A stretch of DNA of 64,000 nt, taken from positions 7,970-71,969 of the forward strand of contig DAIRBY010000010.1 of NCBI GenBank assembly GCA_036796975.1. Direction: 5' to 3'. Below are positions 35,194-42,619 of the stretch, piece by piece (position 1 is the first letter of the stretch; every line of letters begins with the position of its first letter). The translations under genes were made by a program, and so were the position numbers. A model generated the notes under the pieces. That model saw only the letters and a list, made by a program, of their open reading frames with translations. It made no database searches and was not told where the DNA came from. This DNA is from UBA8190 sp003453695 (GTDB lineage: Bacteria > Actinomycetota > Acidimicrobiia > Acidimicrobiales > UBA8190).

Positions 35194-35942
35194 GAGGCGA
35201 AGGGTTCCACCTGCACGCCGGCGTCCTCCAGGGCGCGGCGCACGGCGCGGGCGAGGGCCCGGGCGCCGGGTGTGTCGCCGTGCAGGCACAGCGACGACGC
35301 CGACAACTCCACCCAGGCTCCATCGGTGGCCGGGGCGCGGCCGTCGAGCACCACCGACAGCGCCTGGCGGACGACGTCGGCTTCGTCGTCGAGCACAGCG
35401 CCGTCCTGGTCACGCGACACGAGCGTTCCATCGGCACGGTAGGCCCGGTCGGCGAAGGCCTCGGTGGCGATGTCCACGCCCAGGGCGGCGCCGCCGGCGA
35501 GGACGGGTGCCCCGGCGGCGAGGAGCAGGACGCCGATCCCGCATTCCCGGGCGGCGTCTGCCACCAGCCGCGCCGCATCGGGCCGGGTGCACGCCTCGTG
35601 GTAGAGCGCCCCGTGCGGCTTGACGTAGCGCAGCACGCCGCCCGCCTTCTCGGCGGCGACACCCACAACGGAGATCTGCTGCACCACCGACCGTGCCAGC
35701 GCCTCTCGGTCCATGGGAAAGGGGCGGCGCCCGAAGCCGGGCCGGTCGGGGTACGAGGGATGGGCGCCGATCACCGTCCCGGCCGCCACCGCCGCCGACA
35801 CGGCGGCGTAGATGGACTGCGGCGACCCGGCGTGGGCTCCCCCGCTGACGTTCACGCTGCTCACGATGCCGACCAGCTCGGCCTCCTCGGCCGGGTCTGC
35901 GGCGTCCTCCCCCACATCGGCGTTCAGATCGACGACGGGCAC
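35190..35942 (-). CDS. pxpA: 5-oxoprolinase subunit PxpA (LamB/YcsF family)
   Basis: A 250-residue protein. The N-terminal DLNADVGE, then SSVNVSGGAHAGSPQSI, GAHPSYPDRPGFGRRP, and YVKPHGALYHEA are the family signatures. The usual SANIACGFHAGDP reads SVNVSGGAHAGSP, so the Cys-Gly-Phe is altered. It acts with PxpBC in 5-oxoproline hydrolysis. The GTG at 35942 starts exactly at the conserved N-terminus. Confidence 0.9.
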   Translation of the reverse strand: MPVVDLNADVGEDAADPAEEAELVGIVSSVNVSGGAHAGSPQSIYAAVSAAVAAGTVIGAHPSYPDRPGFGRRPFPMDREALARSVVQQISVVGVAAEKAGGVLRYVKPHGALYHEACTRPDAARLVADAARECGIGVLLLAAGAPVLAGGAALGVDIATEAFADRAYRADGTLVSRDQDGAVLDDEADVVRQALSVVLDGRAPATDGAWVELSASSLCLHGDTPGARALARAVRRALEDAGVQVEPFAS

Positions 35943-36011
35943 GGGTCCAGCATCGCACCGCCATGCCCCTGCCCGACCCGTGCCCGGGAGGGCCGCAGCC
36001 CGCCGGTACTG

Positions 36012-36752
36012 TTGGACGGCATCGACCGTGGCGACGCCTTCGGACATGCGCTGCTCGACTGGGTGCGCGGCGGCACCGACCCCGAGGTGCACGAGCGCGA
36101 AGACGGGTACCTCGAGGTGGGCGCCGGTCCCGAGCTGTACGTGGCACCCTTCGAGGACTGGCCGGCACCCGAGCAGCGGGCCATGGCGCGAGTGCGCGGC
36201 CGGGCTCTCGACGTGGGGTGCGGCTCGGGAAGGGTGGCGCTGCACCTGCAGAACCTGGGCATCGACGCCGTGGCCGCCGACGCGTCGCCGCTGGCGGTGC
36301 GCGCCGCCAGGGCGAAGGGGGTGCGGCGCACCCGCGTCGCCTCCGTGCAGTCGTTGGGTGCGTCGGTCGGGTCGTTCGACACGGTGTTGCTCATGGGGAA
36401 CAACGCCGGCATCTTCGGGTCGCCCCAGCGGCTGCGCTCGACGCTCGGTCAGTGGGCCCGGCGCATGCACGGCGGGGCCCGGCCCATCGCCGAGAGCACG
36501 AGCCCCTACGGCGGGGGCGTGCCGGTGCTCGACCCTGCCTACCGGCGCCTCAACAGAACCCGGGGAAAGATGGCAGGGCAGCTCCGCCTGCGGGTGCGCT
36601 ACCGCCAGGTGGCGTCGGCGTGGTTCTCGTGGCTCTTCGTGTCCGAGCGCGAGCTGCGTTCACTGGTTGAGGGCACGGGCTGGGCCTGGTCCGAGGTGTT
36701 GACCGGCGAGCCCGAAGAGGCCTTCGTGGCGGTGCTCGACAAACGCTGCTGA
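36012..36752 (+). CDS. Class I SAM-dependent methyltransferase
   Basis: About 246 residues. SAM motif I is ALDVGCGSGRVALHLQNLG, followed by VAADASPLAVRAARAKG and the NNAGIFGS region. The C-terminal YRQVASAWFSWLFVSERELRSLV is typical of small stand-alone methyltransferases of unknown substrate. The start is uncertain: TTG at 36012 fits the apparent N-terminus (LDGIDRGDAFGHALLDW) but has no good ribosome site. Its last 154 bases are overlapped by a convergent gene. Confidence 0.75.
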   Translation: MDGIDRGDAFGHALLDWVRGGTDPEVHEREDGYLEVGAGPELYVAPFEDWPAPEQRAMARVRGRALDVGCGSGRVALHLQNLGIDAVAADASPLAVRAARAKGVRRTRVASVQSLGASVGSFDTVLLMGNNAGIFGSPQRLRSTLGQWARRMHGGARPIAESTSPYGGGVPVLDPAYRRLNRTRGKMAGQLRLRVRYRQVASAWFSWLFVSERELRSLVEGTGWAWSEVLTGEPEEAFVAVLDKRC

Positions 36753-36967
36753 CGCAGACTCCGGCGCCGCCCGTGCCACACCCCGGTGGACAGGGCCACG
36801 ACGACGAGAGCGGGCAGCCCCACGACGACGGCAAGGCGCTCGTGATGGAGGAGCACGGCGAAGACGACGAGGGCGCCGGCGGCAAGGGCGAACCCCGGTG
36901 TGTCGCCGATGAGGAAGTCCCACAGGCCATGGCCGGCCAGGCGAGCCAGCCGTCCCATCCGCTTCAC
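36599..36967 (-). CDS. Small two-span membrane protein with a long polar tail
   Basis: The GTG at 36967 overlaps the stop of the FTR1-like gene as GTGA. The first 65 residues are convincing: a basic start, LWDFLIGDTPGFALAAGAL and a second hydrophobic segment (VVVGLPALVVVALSTGVW). The remaining 55 residues are Ser/Thr-rich and run antisense into the methyltransferase gene for 154 bases before the first in-frame stop. The tail may be real or may just be the read-through of a gene with a lost stop. The family is not recognised with certainty. Similar small membrane proteins accompany FTR1-like genes. Confidence 0.55.
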   Translation of the reverse strand: MKRMGRLARLAGHGLWDFLIGDTPGFALAAGALVVFAVLLHHERLAVVVGLPALVVVALSTGVWHGRRRSLRQQRLSSTATKASSGSPVNTSDQAQPVPSTSERSSRSDTKSHENHADATWR

Positions 36968-37770
36968 GGTCGCCCACCGCTGCCGGAGCCCACGGTGGCG
37001 GGCGTCTCGACCGGGAGCCGGTGGCGGCGGGACAGCACCACGAGCAGCCCCGTGACGGCAGCGAACACCCCGATGAGCACGGGCAGGCTGGCGTCGGAAC
37101 CGGGCCAGTGGGCCCCGGCACCTTCGCCGATCCAGAAGGTGCCGAAGCTGGTGAGCATGACGCCCACCACGAGCTTCATCAAGTTCTCCGGCACGCCCGA
37201 CAGCTGACGGGCGACGAGGGCGCCCACGCCGGCCACGACGAGCGCAGCCGCTCCCGCCGCTGCCGAGGCGGCGCCGAGCTGGTGCTGGCTGGCCCCCAGG
37301 CTGATGACGATGAGCACCACCTCGATGCCCTCGAGGAACACCCCTTTGAAGGCCACGCCCAGGCCTTCGGTGTCGGCCCGCCGCCGGTCGCCGTTTCTCG
37401 CCGACAAGGCGTGCACGGTGGCGGCGTAGACGGCGTCCTCGTCGTGCTCGGGAATGACCCCGGCAGCCCGCAGGACGGCCTTGCGCAGCCAGCTCAGCCC
37501 CAACAGCAGCAGCAACGCCCCCACGGCCACCCGCAGGACGTCGATGGGCGCATAGCGCACGAGGGGGACGCCTCCGACGGCAACGAGCAGGACGAGTGCC
37601 CCGATGGCCCCGCCGGCACCCTGCAGGGCCACCCGCCATCCTCTGGTGGCGGCCACGGCGATCACGATGGTGAGCGCCTCCACCATCTCGACGGCGCAGG
37701 CGCCGAACACGGCCAGCACCAGCACCACCAGCGAGGTGGTCCCGGGCGAGGTGGCAGCGAGGACGGGCAC
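36964..37770 (-). CDS. FTR1/COG4280-like membrane protein, candidate metal transporter
   Basis: A 268-residue protein with seven or so helices. Two glutamate motifs sit in membrane helices, ACAVEMVEALTIVIAVAAT and FLEGIEVVLIVISLG, in the positions of the REGLE-type motifs of FTR1 iron permeases, but the Arg is lost. A soluble loop (VIPEHDEDAVYAATVHALS) lies between. The metal is unknown. The gene follows zur by 13 bases in the same orientation and so is likely under Zur control, which hints at zinc or at metal homeostasis under zinc stress. Confidence 0.7.
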   Translation of the reverse strand: MPVLAATSPGTTSLVVLVLAVFGACAVEMVEALTIVIAVAATRGWRVALQGAGGAIGALVLLVAVGGVPLVRYAPIDVLRVAVGALLLLLGLSWLRKAVLRAAGVIPEHDEDAVYAATVHALSARNGDRRRADTEGLGVAFKGVFLEGIEVVLIVISLGASQHQLGAASAAAGAAALVVAGVGALVARQLSGVPENLMKLVVGVMLTSFGTFWIGEGAGAHWPGSDASLPVLIGVFAAVTGLLVVLSRRHRLPVETPATVGSGSGGRP

Positions 37771-37783
37771 GCCGGCGCCGTCG

Positions 37784-38209
37784 TCAGCGGCACTCCGAGC
37801 ACACGCCGACCAGGTCGAAGCGATGCTCGGTCACCTCGAAGCCCGTCGTGGCCCGGGCCGCTTCGGCCAACGCCCGCTCGAGGCGCGGGGAGGGCACCAC
37901 GTCGGCCACCTTGCCGCAGGTGGCGCACACGATGTGGTGGTGATGGCCGGCCAGTTCCTCGGCCAGCTCGTAGCGGCCGTGGTCGTCGGCGCCCGGCACC
38001 CGGCGCGCCACCCCCGCCTCGACCAAGGCCGAGATGTTGCGGTAGGCGGTGCTCTGCGACAGCCCCGGGTGGCTGCGCAGGATCTCCGGGATGGTGAGGG
38101 GCCCGTCGGCCCCGGCCATCGACTCCACCAGGGTGCGGCGAAGAGGCGTGTAGCGCTGGTCGTGCTGCGCCAGGCGGAGCGCCACCTCGGCGTGCAGCTG
38201 ACCGTCCAC
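37784..38209 (-). CDS. zur: Fur-family regulator, probably the zinc sensor Zur
   Basis: A 141-residue Fur-family repressor. DNA-binding helices are RRTLVESMAGADGPLTIPEILRSHPGLSQSTAYRNISALVEAGV. The metal sites include the HHHHIVCATCGKVADV block and the C-terminal CSEC pair (structural zinc Cys4). Zur is preferred over Fur because the divergent operon is a zinc-type ABC importer and the palindrome between them matches actinobacterial Zur sites. GTG at 38209 is chosen: it has a TAGGCT box 8 bases upstream and gives the normal family length. Confidence 0.85.
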   Translation of the reverse strand: MDGQLHAEVALRLAQHDQRYTPLRRTLVESMAGADGPLTIPEILRSHPGLSQSTAYRNISALVEAGVARRVPGADDHGRYELAEELAGHHHHIVCATCGKVADVVPSPRLERALAEAARATTGFEVTEHRFDLVGVCSECR

Positions 38210-38217
38210 GAACGCCC

Positions 38218-38269
38218 AGCCTACCGGCCTCCCACCCGAATTGGAATGAGAATCATTCTCGATTAGAGT
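38218..38269. promoter_or_regulatory. Divergent zur / zinc-importer promoters with Zur box
   Basis: GAGAATCATTCTC at 38248-38260 is a perfect 13-base palindrome resembling actinobacterial Zur boxes (TGAxAATCATTxTCA type). For the importer, TTGGAA (38241-38246) and TAGAGT (38264-38269) are 17 bases apart, with the palindrome filling the spacer. For zur, TAGGCT (minus, 38218-38223) lies 8 bases before its GTG. Bound Zur would block both promoters. Confidence 0.8.
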
Positions 38270-38276
38270 GTGGGCG

Positions 38277-39206
38277 GTGACGCCACGACACCGCCTCCTG
38301 CGCCTCGGATCGGCGGCTGCCGTGTGCGTCGTCGCCGGGCTCGGCGTCGCCGCCTGCTCCTCGGCGGCGGTCGCCTCGGGGAAGATCGTGGCCGTCGGTG
38401 CCGAGAACGAGTACGCCGACGTCATCTCCCAGATCGGCGGGAGCTACGTCGACACCACCGCCGTCGAGAGCAACCCGAACACCGATCCGCACACCTTCGA
38501 GGCCGGCGCCAAGGTGTCCCAGACGGTGTCGAGCGCCCGGCTCGTGGTGCAGAACGGCCTCGGATACGACTCGTACATGAACAAGATCGAGGCGGCCACC
38601 CCCAGCTCGGCGAGGAAGGTCATCGTCGTCCAGCACCTGCTCGGGCTGCCCGACAGCACGGCCAATCCCCACCTCTGGTACGACCCCGGCACCGTGCCGA
38701 AAGTGGCGAGGGCGGTCGCCGACGACCTGAGCCGGCTGGCCCCGGCGCACGCCGCCGTCTTCTCGGCCAACCTCGCCAGGTTCACGGCATCCCTGCAGCC
38801 CTGGCTCGAGGCCATCGCCTCGGCCAGGGCCGCCTACGCCGGCACGCCGGTGGCCACCACCGAGCCGGTGGCGGCCTACCTCATCGAGGCCATGGGGCTC
38901 GACGACCTCACGCCCTTCGTGTTCCAGGCCGACGTCATGAACGGCGTCGACCCCTCGCCGCAGGACGTCACCACCGAGAAGGCCCTCCTCACCGGCAACA
39001 GGGTCAAGGCGTTCGTCTACAACGAACAGGTGACCGACTCGCTCACCCAGTCACTGGCGACCCTGTCGCACGGCCACGACGTCCCGGTGGTCGGCGTGTA
39101 CGAGACCATGCCCACCCCGGGCTACCACTATCAGACGTGGATGGTGGCCGAGGTGCGGTCCATCGTGCGGGCCCTGGCCGACCACGTCTCGACCACCCAC
39201 CTGTAG
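38277..39206 (+). CDS. Zinc/metal ABC transporter substrate-binding lipoprotein
   Basis: A 309-residue TroA/ZnuA-family protein. The signal peptide ends in a lipobox (LGVAACSS), so the protein is membrane-anchored. Probable metal ligands are His in TDPHTFEAG, His in NPHLWYDPG, and Glu in the TTEPVAAYLIEAMG segment, where classical ZnuA has His. GTG at 38277 is 7 bases after a TAGAGT box, so the mRNA is probably leaderless. It heads a four-gene importer operon facing zur. Confidence 0.9.
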   Translation: MTPRHRLLRLGSAAAVCVVAGLGVAACSSAAVASGKIVAVGAENEYADVISQIGGSYVDTTAVESNPNTDPHTFEAGAKVSQTVSSARLVVQNGLGYDSYMNKIEAATPSSARKVIVVQHLLGLPDSTANPHLWYDPGTVPKVARAVADDLSRLAPAHAAVFSANLARFTASLQPWLEAIASARAAYAGTPVATTEPVAAYLIEAMGLDDLTPFVFQADVMNGVDPSPQDVTTEKALLTGNRVKAFVYNEQVTDSLTQSLATLSHGHDVPVVGVYETMPTPGYHYQTWMVAEVRSIVRALADHVSTTHL

Positions 39207-39212
39207 GCGCCG

Positions 39213-40073
39213 GTGTCCCCCCCGCCCGGCACGGAGCTGCCCACCCTCGCCCTCGAGGGCGTGGACGTGCGGCTGTCGGGCCGTCAGGTGCTGCGCGACG
39301 TGTCCTTCTCGCTCGGACCCGGCTCGGTCACCGGCCTCATCGGGCCGAACGGGGCCGGCAAGACGACGCTGTTCCGGGTGATCCTCGGCTTGGTGCACCC
39401 CCAGCACGGACGGTTGAGCGTCGCCGGTGCCCACGGCCCCGCCCACGGCGCCGTGGGATATGTCCCGCAGAAGCTCGTGTTCGACCCGGACATGCCGCTG
39501 CGGGCGCGCGACGTGGTGGCCCTCGGGCTCGACGGTGACCGCTGGGGGGTGCCGCTGCCGTGGCGCCGCCGGCGAGAGCCGGTGGCGGAGATGCTCGACG
39601 CGGTGGGCGCCACCCACCTCGCCGACGCCCGGGTGGGGAACCTCTCGGGCGGGGAGCAGCAGCGGGTGCTCATCGCCCACGCCCTCGTGGGCCGGCCCCG
39701 CCTGCTCCTGCTCGACGAGCCGCTCGCCAACCTCGACATCCGAGCGGAGCAGGAGGTGGTCCGGCTGCTGGCCCGCATCGCCGAGGACCAGGACGTCACC
39801 GTCTTCATCTCGGCCCACGACATGAACCCGCTGCTGGCGGTGATGGACCACATCGTCTACATCGCCGAGGGGAGGACCGTGAACGGCACCACCGACGAGG
39901 TGGTGCGCTCCGACGTGCTGAGCGGGCTGTACGGGCACCACGTGGACGTTCTGGGCGTGCACGGCCGCATCCTGGTGGTGGCGGGCCGCGGCGACCAGGC
40001 CCAACTGGGCGAGGACCACGGGCACGATCACCTCGACATCCCCGACGAGCCCGGCGTGGTCTCCGTCCTGTGA
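39213..40073 (+). CDS. Metal ABC transporter ATP-binding protein
   Basis: A 286-residue ABC ATPase. Walker A is GLIGPNGAGKTTLFR, the signature is NLSGGEQQRVLIAHAL, Walker B is LLLLDEPLANLD, and the switch His is in ISAHDMN. A His/Asp-rich C-terminal stretch (GEDHGHDHLD) may bind zinc. The GTG start is 6 bases after the lipoprotein stop. It powers zinc (or manganese) uptake with the two permeases downstream. Confidence 0.9.
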   Translation: MSPPPGTELPTLALEGVDVRLSGRQVLRDVSFSLGPGSVTGLIGPNGAGKTTLFRVILGLVHPQHGRLSVAGAHGPAHGAVGYVPQKLVFDPDMPLRARDVVALGLDGDRWGVPLPWRRRREPVAEMLDAVGATHLADARVGNLSGGEQQRVLIAHALVGRPRLLLLDEPLANLDIRAEQEVVRLLARIAEDQDVTVFISAHDMNPLLAVMDHIVYIAEGRTVNGTTDEVVRSDVLSGLYGHHVDVLGVHGRILVVAGRGDQAQLGEDHGHDHLDIPDEPGVVSVL

Positions 40074-40098
40074 GCGGGCCAGCCGGGCCGAGGCGGCG

Positions 40099-40989
40099 GT
40101 GAGCGACGCCGTGCACGTGCTGTTCGAGCCCGGGTTCTTCTCGAGCGCCACCGTCCACTCGGCGCTCTTGGTCGGTGCCGTGGTGGCGGTCGTGACGGCG
40201 GTGGTGGGGACGTTCACCGTCCTGCGCTCCCAGGCCTTCGCCGGCCACAGCCTGGGCGAACTGGGCACCACCGGTGGGTCGGCCGCCTATCTGGGCGGCA
40301 TCAACCCGCTGTGGGGCTTCGTGGTGATCGCCGTGGTGTCGGGGGGGATCATCGAGTCGCTCGGGGTGCGACGCCCCCGCCTGCGCGACCTCACCACCGG
40401 GCTCGTACTGGGAGGCGGCCTGGGACTGGCGGCGCTGCTGCTCTATCTCGACACCACGACGTCGACGACGACCGGCGCCTCGGTGACGATCCTCTTCGGG
40501 TCGCTCTTCACGGTGAGCTCGAACAGCGCTGCGGTCATCGTGGGGCTGAGCGCGGCCGCCCTCGGGCTGGTCGTGGCGTGCTACCGCATGCTGCTCCTGG
40601 CCTCGCTCGACACCGACCTGGCTGCCGCCCGGGGCGTCCCCGTCCGCGTGGTCGGCTTCGCCTACGCCCTGTCGCTGGCCCTGGCCGTGTCCCTCGCCGC
40701 AGCCACCATCGGGGCCGTGCTGTCGACGGCGCTCCTGGTCGGACCGCCGGCGGCGGCCCTGCGCGTGACCAAGCGCCCGTCCACCGCCCTGGCCGTGTCG
40801 GCGGGCGTGGGGGTGGCGGCCACGTGGGCCGGCATCCTCCTCGCCTACGACAGCTACTACTGGCCCCCGGCGCACCGCGGCTGGCCGGTGAGCTTCTTCA
40901 TCGTCGCCCTGGTGTTCCTGCTCTACGTGGTCGTCGACGTGGGCGGTTCCGTCCGGCGGCGCCGGCGGCTGCCGGTTGGAGGGCACTGA
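40099..40989 (+). CDS. Metal ABC transporter permease, first copy
   Basis: A 296-residue ABC-3-family permease with about eight helices. VVGTFTVLRSQAFAGHSLGELGTTGG, GVRRPRLRDLTTGLVLGGGLG and ARGVPVRVVGFAYALSLAL are typical. It lies 25 bases after the ATPase gene and is followed one base later by a second, diverged permease, so the channel is probably a heterodimer. Confidence 0.9.
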   Translation: MSDAVHVLFEPGFFSSATVHSALLVGAVVAVVTAVVGTFTVLRSQAFAGHSLGELGTTGGSAAYLGGINPLWGFVVIAVVSGGIIESLGVRRPRLRDLTTGLVLGGGLGLAALLLYLDTTTSTTTGASVTILFGSLFTVSSNSAAVIVGLSAAALGLVVACYRMLLLASLDTDLAAARGVPVRVVGFAYALSLALAVSLAAATIGAVLSTALLVGPPAAALRVTKRPSTALAVSAGVGVAATWAGILLAYDSYYWPPAHRGWPVSFFIVALVFLLYVVVDVGGSVRRRRRLPVGGH

Positions 40990-40990
40990 C

Positions 40991-41788
40991 ATGTTCGCCG
41001 GCTACATGCTCAACACGTGGGCGGCGGCGACCATGGTGGCGGTGGTGGCCGGCGTGGTCGGCTTCTTCATCGTCCTGCGGGGCTCGGCCTTCGTGGCCCA
41101 CGCCGTGCCGCACGGCGCCTTCGGCGGGGCGGCAGGCGCGTCGTTGCTCGGGGTGAGCACCCTCTACGGCCTGGGGTTGTTCGCCGTGGGCGGGGCCGTC
41201 GCCATCGGCTGGCTGGGACGGCGGGGCCGACACGACGTGGCGACGGCGCTGTCGCTCGTGCTCATGCTGGCCCTGGGTGCGCTGTTTCTGTCCATGAGCT
41301 CGGAGTACTCGGCCGAGGTGTTCTCGCTGCTGTTCGGCGAGGTGCTCGGGGTGGCCCGGAGCCAGCTGCTGCCCATCGCCGGGCTCGGCGTCGCCGCTCT
41401 GGGCGTGATGGCCGTGGTGTACCGCCCGCTGCTCATGCTCTCGGTCATGCCCGAGACGAGCGAGGCGCGGGGGCTTCGCCCCCGGCAGCTGGAGACCATC
41501 TTCATGTTGGTGGTGGCCGTGGCCACCGCCATGACGGTGCCGGTGGTGGGGGCCTTCCTCATGTTCAGCCTGACCCTCGGGCCCGCCGCCGCAGCGCGCT
41601 CGTTCACCTCCAGCCCGGGACCGGCGCTGTCGCTGTCGGTGGCCATCGCTCTGGCGACGGTGTGGGCCGCCGTCGCCCTGGCCTACGTGACCAACTGGCC
41701 CGTCGGCTTCTACGTGGGGACCACCGGGCTGGCGGCGTACGGAGCCGGCCGGGCGTGGGTGGCGTGGCGACGCCGAGCCGCCGCCTGA
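40991..41788 (+). CDS. Metal ABC transporter permease, second copy
   Basis: A 265-residue ABC-3-family permease. FFIVLRGSAFVAHAVPHGAFGG parallels the first copy but the two are clearly diverged. ATG at 40991 follows the first permease's stop by one base, with GGAGGG 7 bases upstream. The gene ends the zinc importer operon and converges on the P450 operon with a 28-base gap. Confidence 0.9.
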   Translation: MFAGYMLNTWAAATMVAVVAGVVGFFIVLRGSAFVAHAVPHGAFGGAAGASLLGVSTLYGLGLFAVGGAVAIGWLGRRGRHDVATALSLVLMLALGALFLSMSSEYSAEVFSLLFGEVLGVARSQLLPIAGLGVAALGVMAVVYRPLLMLSVMPETSEARGLRPRQLETIFMLVVAVATAMTVPVVGAFLMFSLTLGPAAAARSFTSSPGPALSLSVAIALATVWAAVALAYVTNWPVGFYVGTTGLAAYGAGRAWVAWRRRAAA

Positions 41789-41816
41789 ACGAGGCGGTGG
41801 GCACCACGGCGGGACG

Positions 41817-42386
41817 TCACTCCCACAGGTCCCGAGGAGCCCGGCCGATCGGATAGTGCCCGGGCAGAGGCTCCTTGGAGGTGGCCCGATCCATGCGCCT
41901 GCGCATGCCGTCGCTCAGCACGCCGGCCTTGATCATCTCCAGGAACAAGGCCGTGGCGTTGCCCACGTCGAAGAAGTCGCGTTGCCAGGACCACTTCCAG
42001 TCGCCGCCGTAGCGGAACCAACTGCCGCCGATCCCGGCCACCTCGTAGGGCGAGCCGTCGGGGCGGGTGGCATCGGCGATCTGGCGCCACAGCCCGATGA
42101 CCTCGCCGTGGACGGGATCGATGAGCACCTTCTGGTAGGGATAGCGCCACCCTTCGAGCCCGCCCATCTCGAGACCGAGGGCCACGGCGCGGATCTCCTC
42201 GCGGCCGACGGCCATGAACTCCTCCCGGGGCCCGAGGTTCCAGCCGTAGGTGGCGTCCTCGGTGTAGAGCTCGGCCATGGGGCGCCAGTCGCGGGCGGCT
42301 TCGGCCTCCCGGTTGGCGTCCAGCCAGCGCGCCACCATCTCCGACAACTCCTCGTAGGGGTAGCCGGACAGCTCAGCCGTCCTCAT
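41817..42386 (-). CDS. NTF2-like (SnoaL-fold) protein
   Basis: A 189-residue protein with the cone-shaped NTF2 fold. MVARWLDANREAEAARDWRPMAELYTEDATYGWNLGP is the typical N-terminal helix and strand, later WKWSWQRDFFDVGNATALFLEM. Members are enzymes or ligand carriers, often acting on steroids or polyketides. It overlaps the ferredoxin gene by 14 bases and is last in the P450 operon, so it may act on the same substrate. Confidence 0.8.
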   Translation of the reverse strand: MRTAELSGYPYEELSEMVARWLDANREAEAARDWRPMAELYTEDATYGWNLGPREEFMAVGREEIRAVALGLEMGGLEGWRYPYQKVLIDPVHGEVIGLWRQIADATRPDGSPYEVAGIGGSWFRYGGDWKWSWQRDFFDVGNATALFLEMIKAGVLSDGMRRRMDRATSKEPLPGHYPIGRAPRDLWE

Positions 42387-42606
42387 CCGTCGGCGCCGCC
42401 GCCGCCGAGCCGTTGTCCTCGATGCGCAGGGCGCCCGTGGGGCAGAAGCGCACGGCGTGTTCCACCCCAGCCCACCGGGCGTCACCGGGCGACTCGTCCA
42501 GGATGGTGAGCACGCCCTGCTTCGACACCGAGAACACCGCGGGAGCCTCGGACTCGCACACCCCGTGCCCCTGGCACAGGTCACGGTCGACCACCACGCG
42601 CTTCAC
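42373..42606 (-). CDS. [3Fe-4S] ferredoxin of the P450 system
   Basis: A 77-residue ferredoxin. The cluster motif is DLCQGHGVCESEAPAVF with FCPTGAL near the C-terminus, giving CxxHxxC..CP of the 3Fe-4S type that serves actinobacterial P450s. It is the counterpart of the mycobacterial ferredoxin beside CYP51. The GTG at 42606 lies 13 bases after the CYP51 stop. It would pass electrons from a reductase encoded elsewhere. Confidence 0.93.
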   Translation of the reverse strand: MKRVVVDRDLCQGHGVCESEAPAVFSVSKQGVLTILDESPGDARWAGVEHAVRFCPTGALRIEDNGSAAAAPTDEDG

Positions 42607-42619
42607 GCCTCACCCCGGG

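Noticed and set aside
38248..38260. Fur (iron) box reading of the palindrome.
   Set aside because: The divergent operon is a zinc-type importer and the site matches the actinobacterial Zur form better, though iron control cannot be fully excluded from sequence alone.
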